Assembly: GCF_900142965.1 (NCBI RefSeq) | Contig: NZ_FRCQ01000005.1 | Span: forward strand, 248,001 to 312,000 | From: Rhizobacter sp. OV335 | GTDB taxonomy: Bacteria > Pseudomonadota > Gammaproteobacteria > Burkholderiales > Burkholderiaceae_C | DNA: 64,000 nt | Direction: 5' to 3' | Part shown: piece by piece, positions 63,465 to 64,000 of the stretch | Layout: every line of letters begins with the position of its first letter | How positions within the stretch are numbered: position 1 is the stretch's first letter | Notes under the pieces: generated by a model | The model's input: the letters and a program-made list of their open reading frames with translations, nothing else | The model's database searches: none | What the model was told of the DNA's origin: nothing | Made by a program: the position numbers and the translations under genes

Positions 63465-64000
63465 TCAGGGCCTGACGACCAGGCTGCGGAACACGCGCTG
63501 CGACGCTGGCAGCGCCTTGCATTCCTCGCCGCCGATGCGCACGCCGCCGTCGTCGCTCAGCAGCTGCACCTCGCCCGATTCCGGCCACGCGAACAGCGCC
63601 TCGGGCCGCAGGCTGCCGAACGCGACGGACGGCACCGGCACTGGTGCCGCGCCCGCCGTGCCCGACCAGCGGTACAGCGCAAAGCTGCCGTCATCGGCCG
63701 GCGGCCCGGCGACGACGAGGTAGCCGTTGCCGACGCGTTCGAGACTGCGGATGCCGCGCCCGCCGAGCGGCAGCTCGAAGACGCTGCCGATCTTCGCGCG
63801 CTGACCGCGCACGACCTGCGCCGGGTTGTCGATCGCCACGACGAGCGCCCGCCCACGCGGCAGCGGGTTGCGCAGTCCCACCAGCAACGCGCCTGCGGGT
63901 GTGGCGGCCAGGCCTTCGATGTTGAGCCCGCCCGGCGCCTCGGGCGGCAGCTTCGACGCGTCCTTCAGGTGGTAGCCCTTCAGCTGCGGCGCATCGAGCA
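63465..64000 (-). CDS. DUF3616 protein, cut by the window edge
   Basis: The C-terminal 177 residues of a larger protein; the 5' part is beyond the window. Near the window edge the frame reads GLNIEGLAATPAGALLVGLR, then RSLERVGNGYLVVAGPP and FGSLRPEALFAWP, features of DUF3616, a beta-propeller-like family of unknown function. The stop at 63465 is 3 nt after the M28 stop on the other strand, so the genes converge with almost no gap. Confidence 0.75.
   Translation of the reverse strand, partial: LDAPQLKGYHLKDASKLPPEAPGGLNIEGLAATPAGALLVGLRNPLPRGRALVVAIDNPAQVVRGQRAKIGSVFELPLGGRGIRSLERVGNGYLVVAGPPADDGSFALYRWSGTAGAAPVPVPSVAFGSLRPEALFAWPESGEVQLLSDDGGVRIGGEECKALPASQRVFRSLVVRP

Overview
This is a high-GC, gene-dense stretch of a betaproteobacterial chromosome. 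Gene content and order point to Burkholderiales, and the protein sequences look closest to the Leptothrix/Rubrivivax/Sphaerotilaceae-Comamonadaceae side. That placement is inferred from recalled gene order (der-hfq-hflX-hflK-hflC-hisZ-purA, rpsB-tsf-pyrH-frr-uppS-cdsA-dxr-rseP-bamA-skp-lpxD-fabZ-lpxA-lpxB-rnhB) and not from a search. I see no rRNA, IS element, prophage or CRISPR array. The only mobile element I can support is an intein inside dnaB.

Layout. 1-5.8 kb: scpB, rluB, ndk, rlmN and a PilF/PilW-type lipoprotein. 5.8-12.7 kb: a RodZ-like HTH membrane protein, ispG, hisS, a YfgM-like TPR protein, bamB and der, a colinear housekeeping run. 12.8-20.1 kb: hfq, hflX, hflK, hflC, a DUF2065 protein, hisZ, purA and a phosphoribosyltransferase. 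20.1-20.5 kb: two identical tRNA-Leu(CAG) genes on the minus strand, each with its own -10 element and terminator. 20.5-22.7 kb: rnr. 22.7-26.9 kb (minus): NAD(P)HX repair enzyme, D-amino-acid dehydrogenase and an amidase. 27.1-42.3 kb: the long rpsB-to-rnhB run covering translation, UMP kinase, undecaprenyl and CDP-DAG synthesis, DXP pathway, outer-membrane assembly and lipid A synthesis, ending in a SpoU methyltransferase. 42.3-42.6 kb: a gene-free gap holding a large branched inverted repeat. 42.6-48.4 kb: ppsR and ppsA (divergent), then a two-gene sodium:solute symporter module. 48.5-52.7 kb: rpsF-priB-rpsR-rplI and intein-containing dnaB. 52.8-57.4 kb: two overlapping histidine-kinase genes. 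57.4-60.2 kb (minus): lipoprotein, class 3 lipase and a small acidic protein. 60.3-64 kb: tehA with a divergent AraC regulator, an M28 peptidase and a truncated DUF3616 gene.

Much of the window is core physiology. The rpsB-rnhB block couples translation factors to envelope building. The hfq-hflX-hflKC block links RNA regulation, ribosome rescue and FtsH control. PpsR sits beside the PEP synthase it is known to control by phosphorylation.

The accessory parts that deserve attention are the DnaB intein, which lacks an N-terminal nucleophile and carries the class 3 (Trp-Cys-Thr) signature; the 240-bp branched palindrome at 42.36-42.60 kb; the lipase operon; the sensor-kinase pair; the low-complexity tails of ScpB and RluB; and the duplicated tRNA-Leu transcription unit next to an RNase R gene that seems to lack its usual N-terminal domain.
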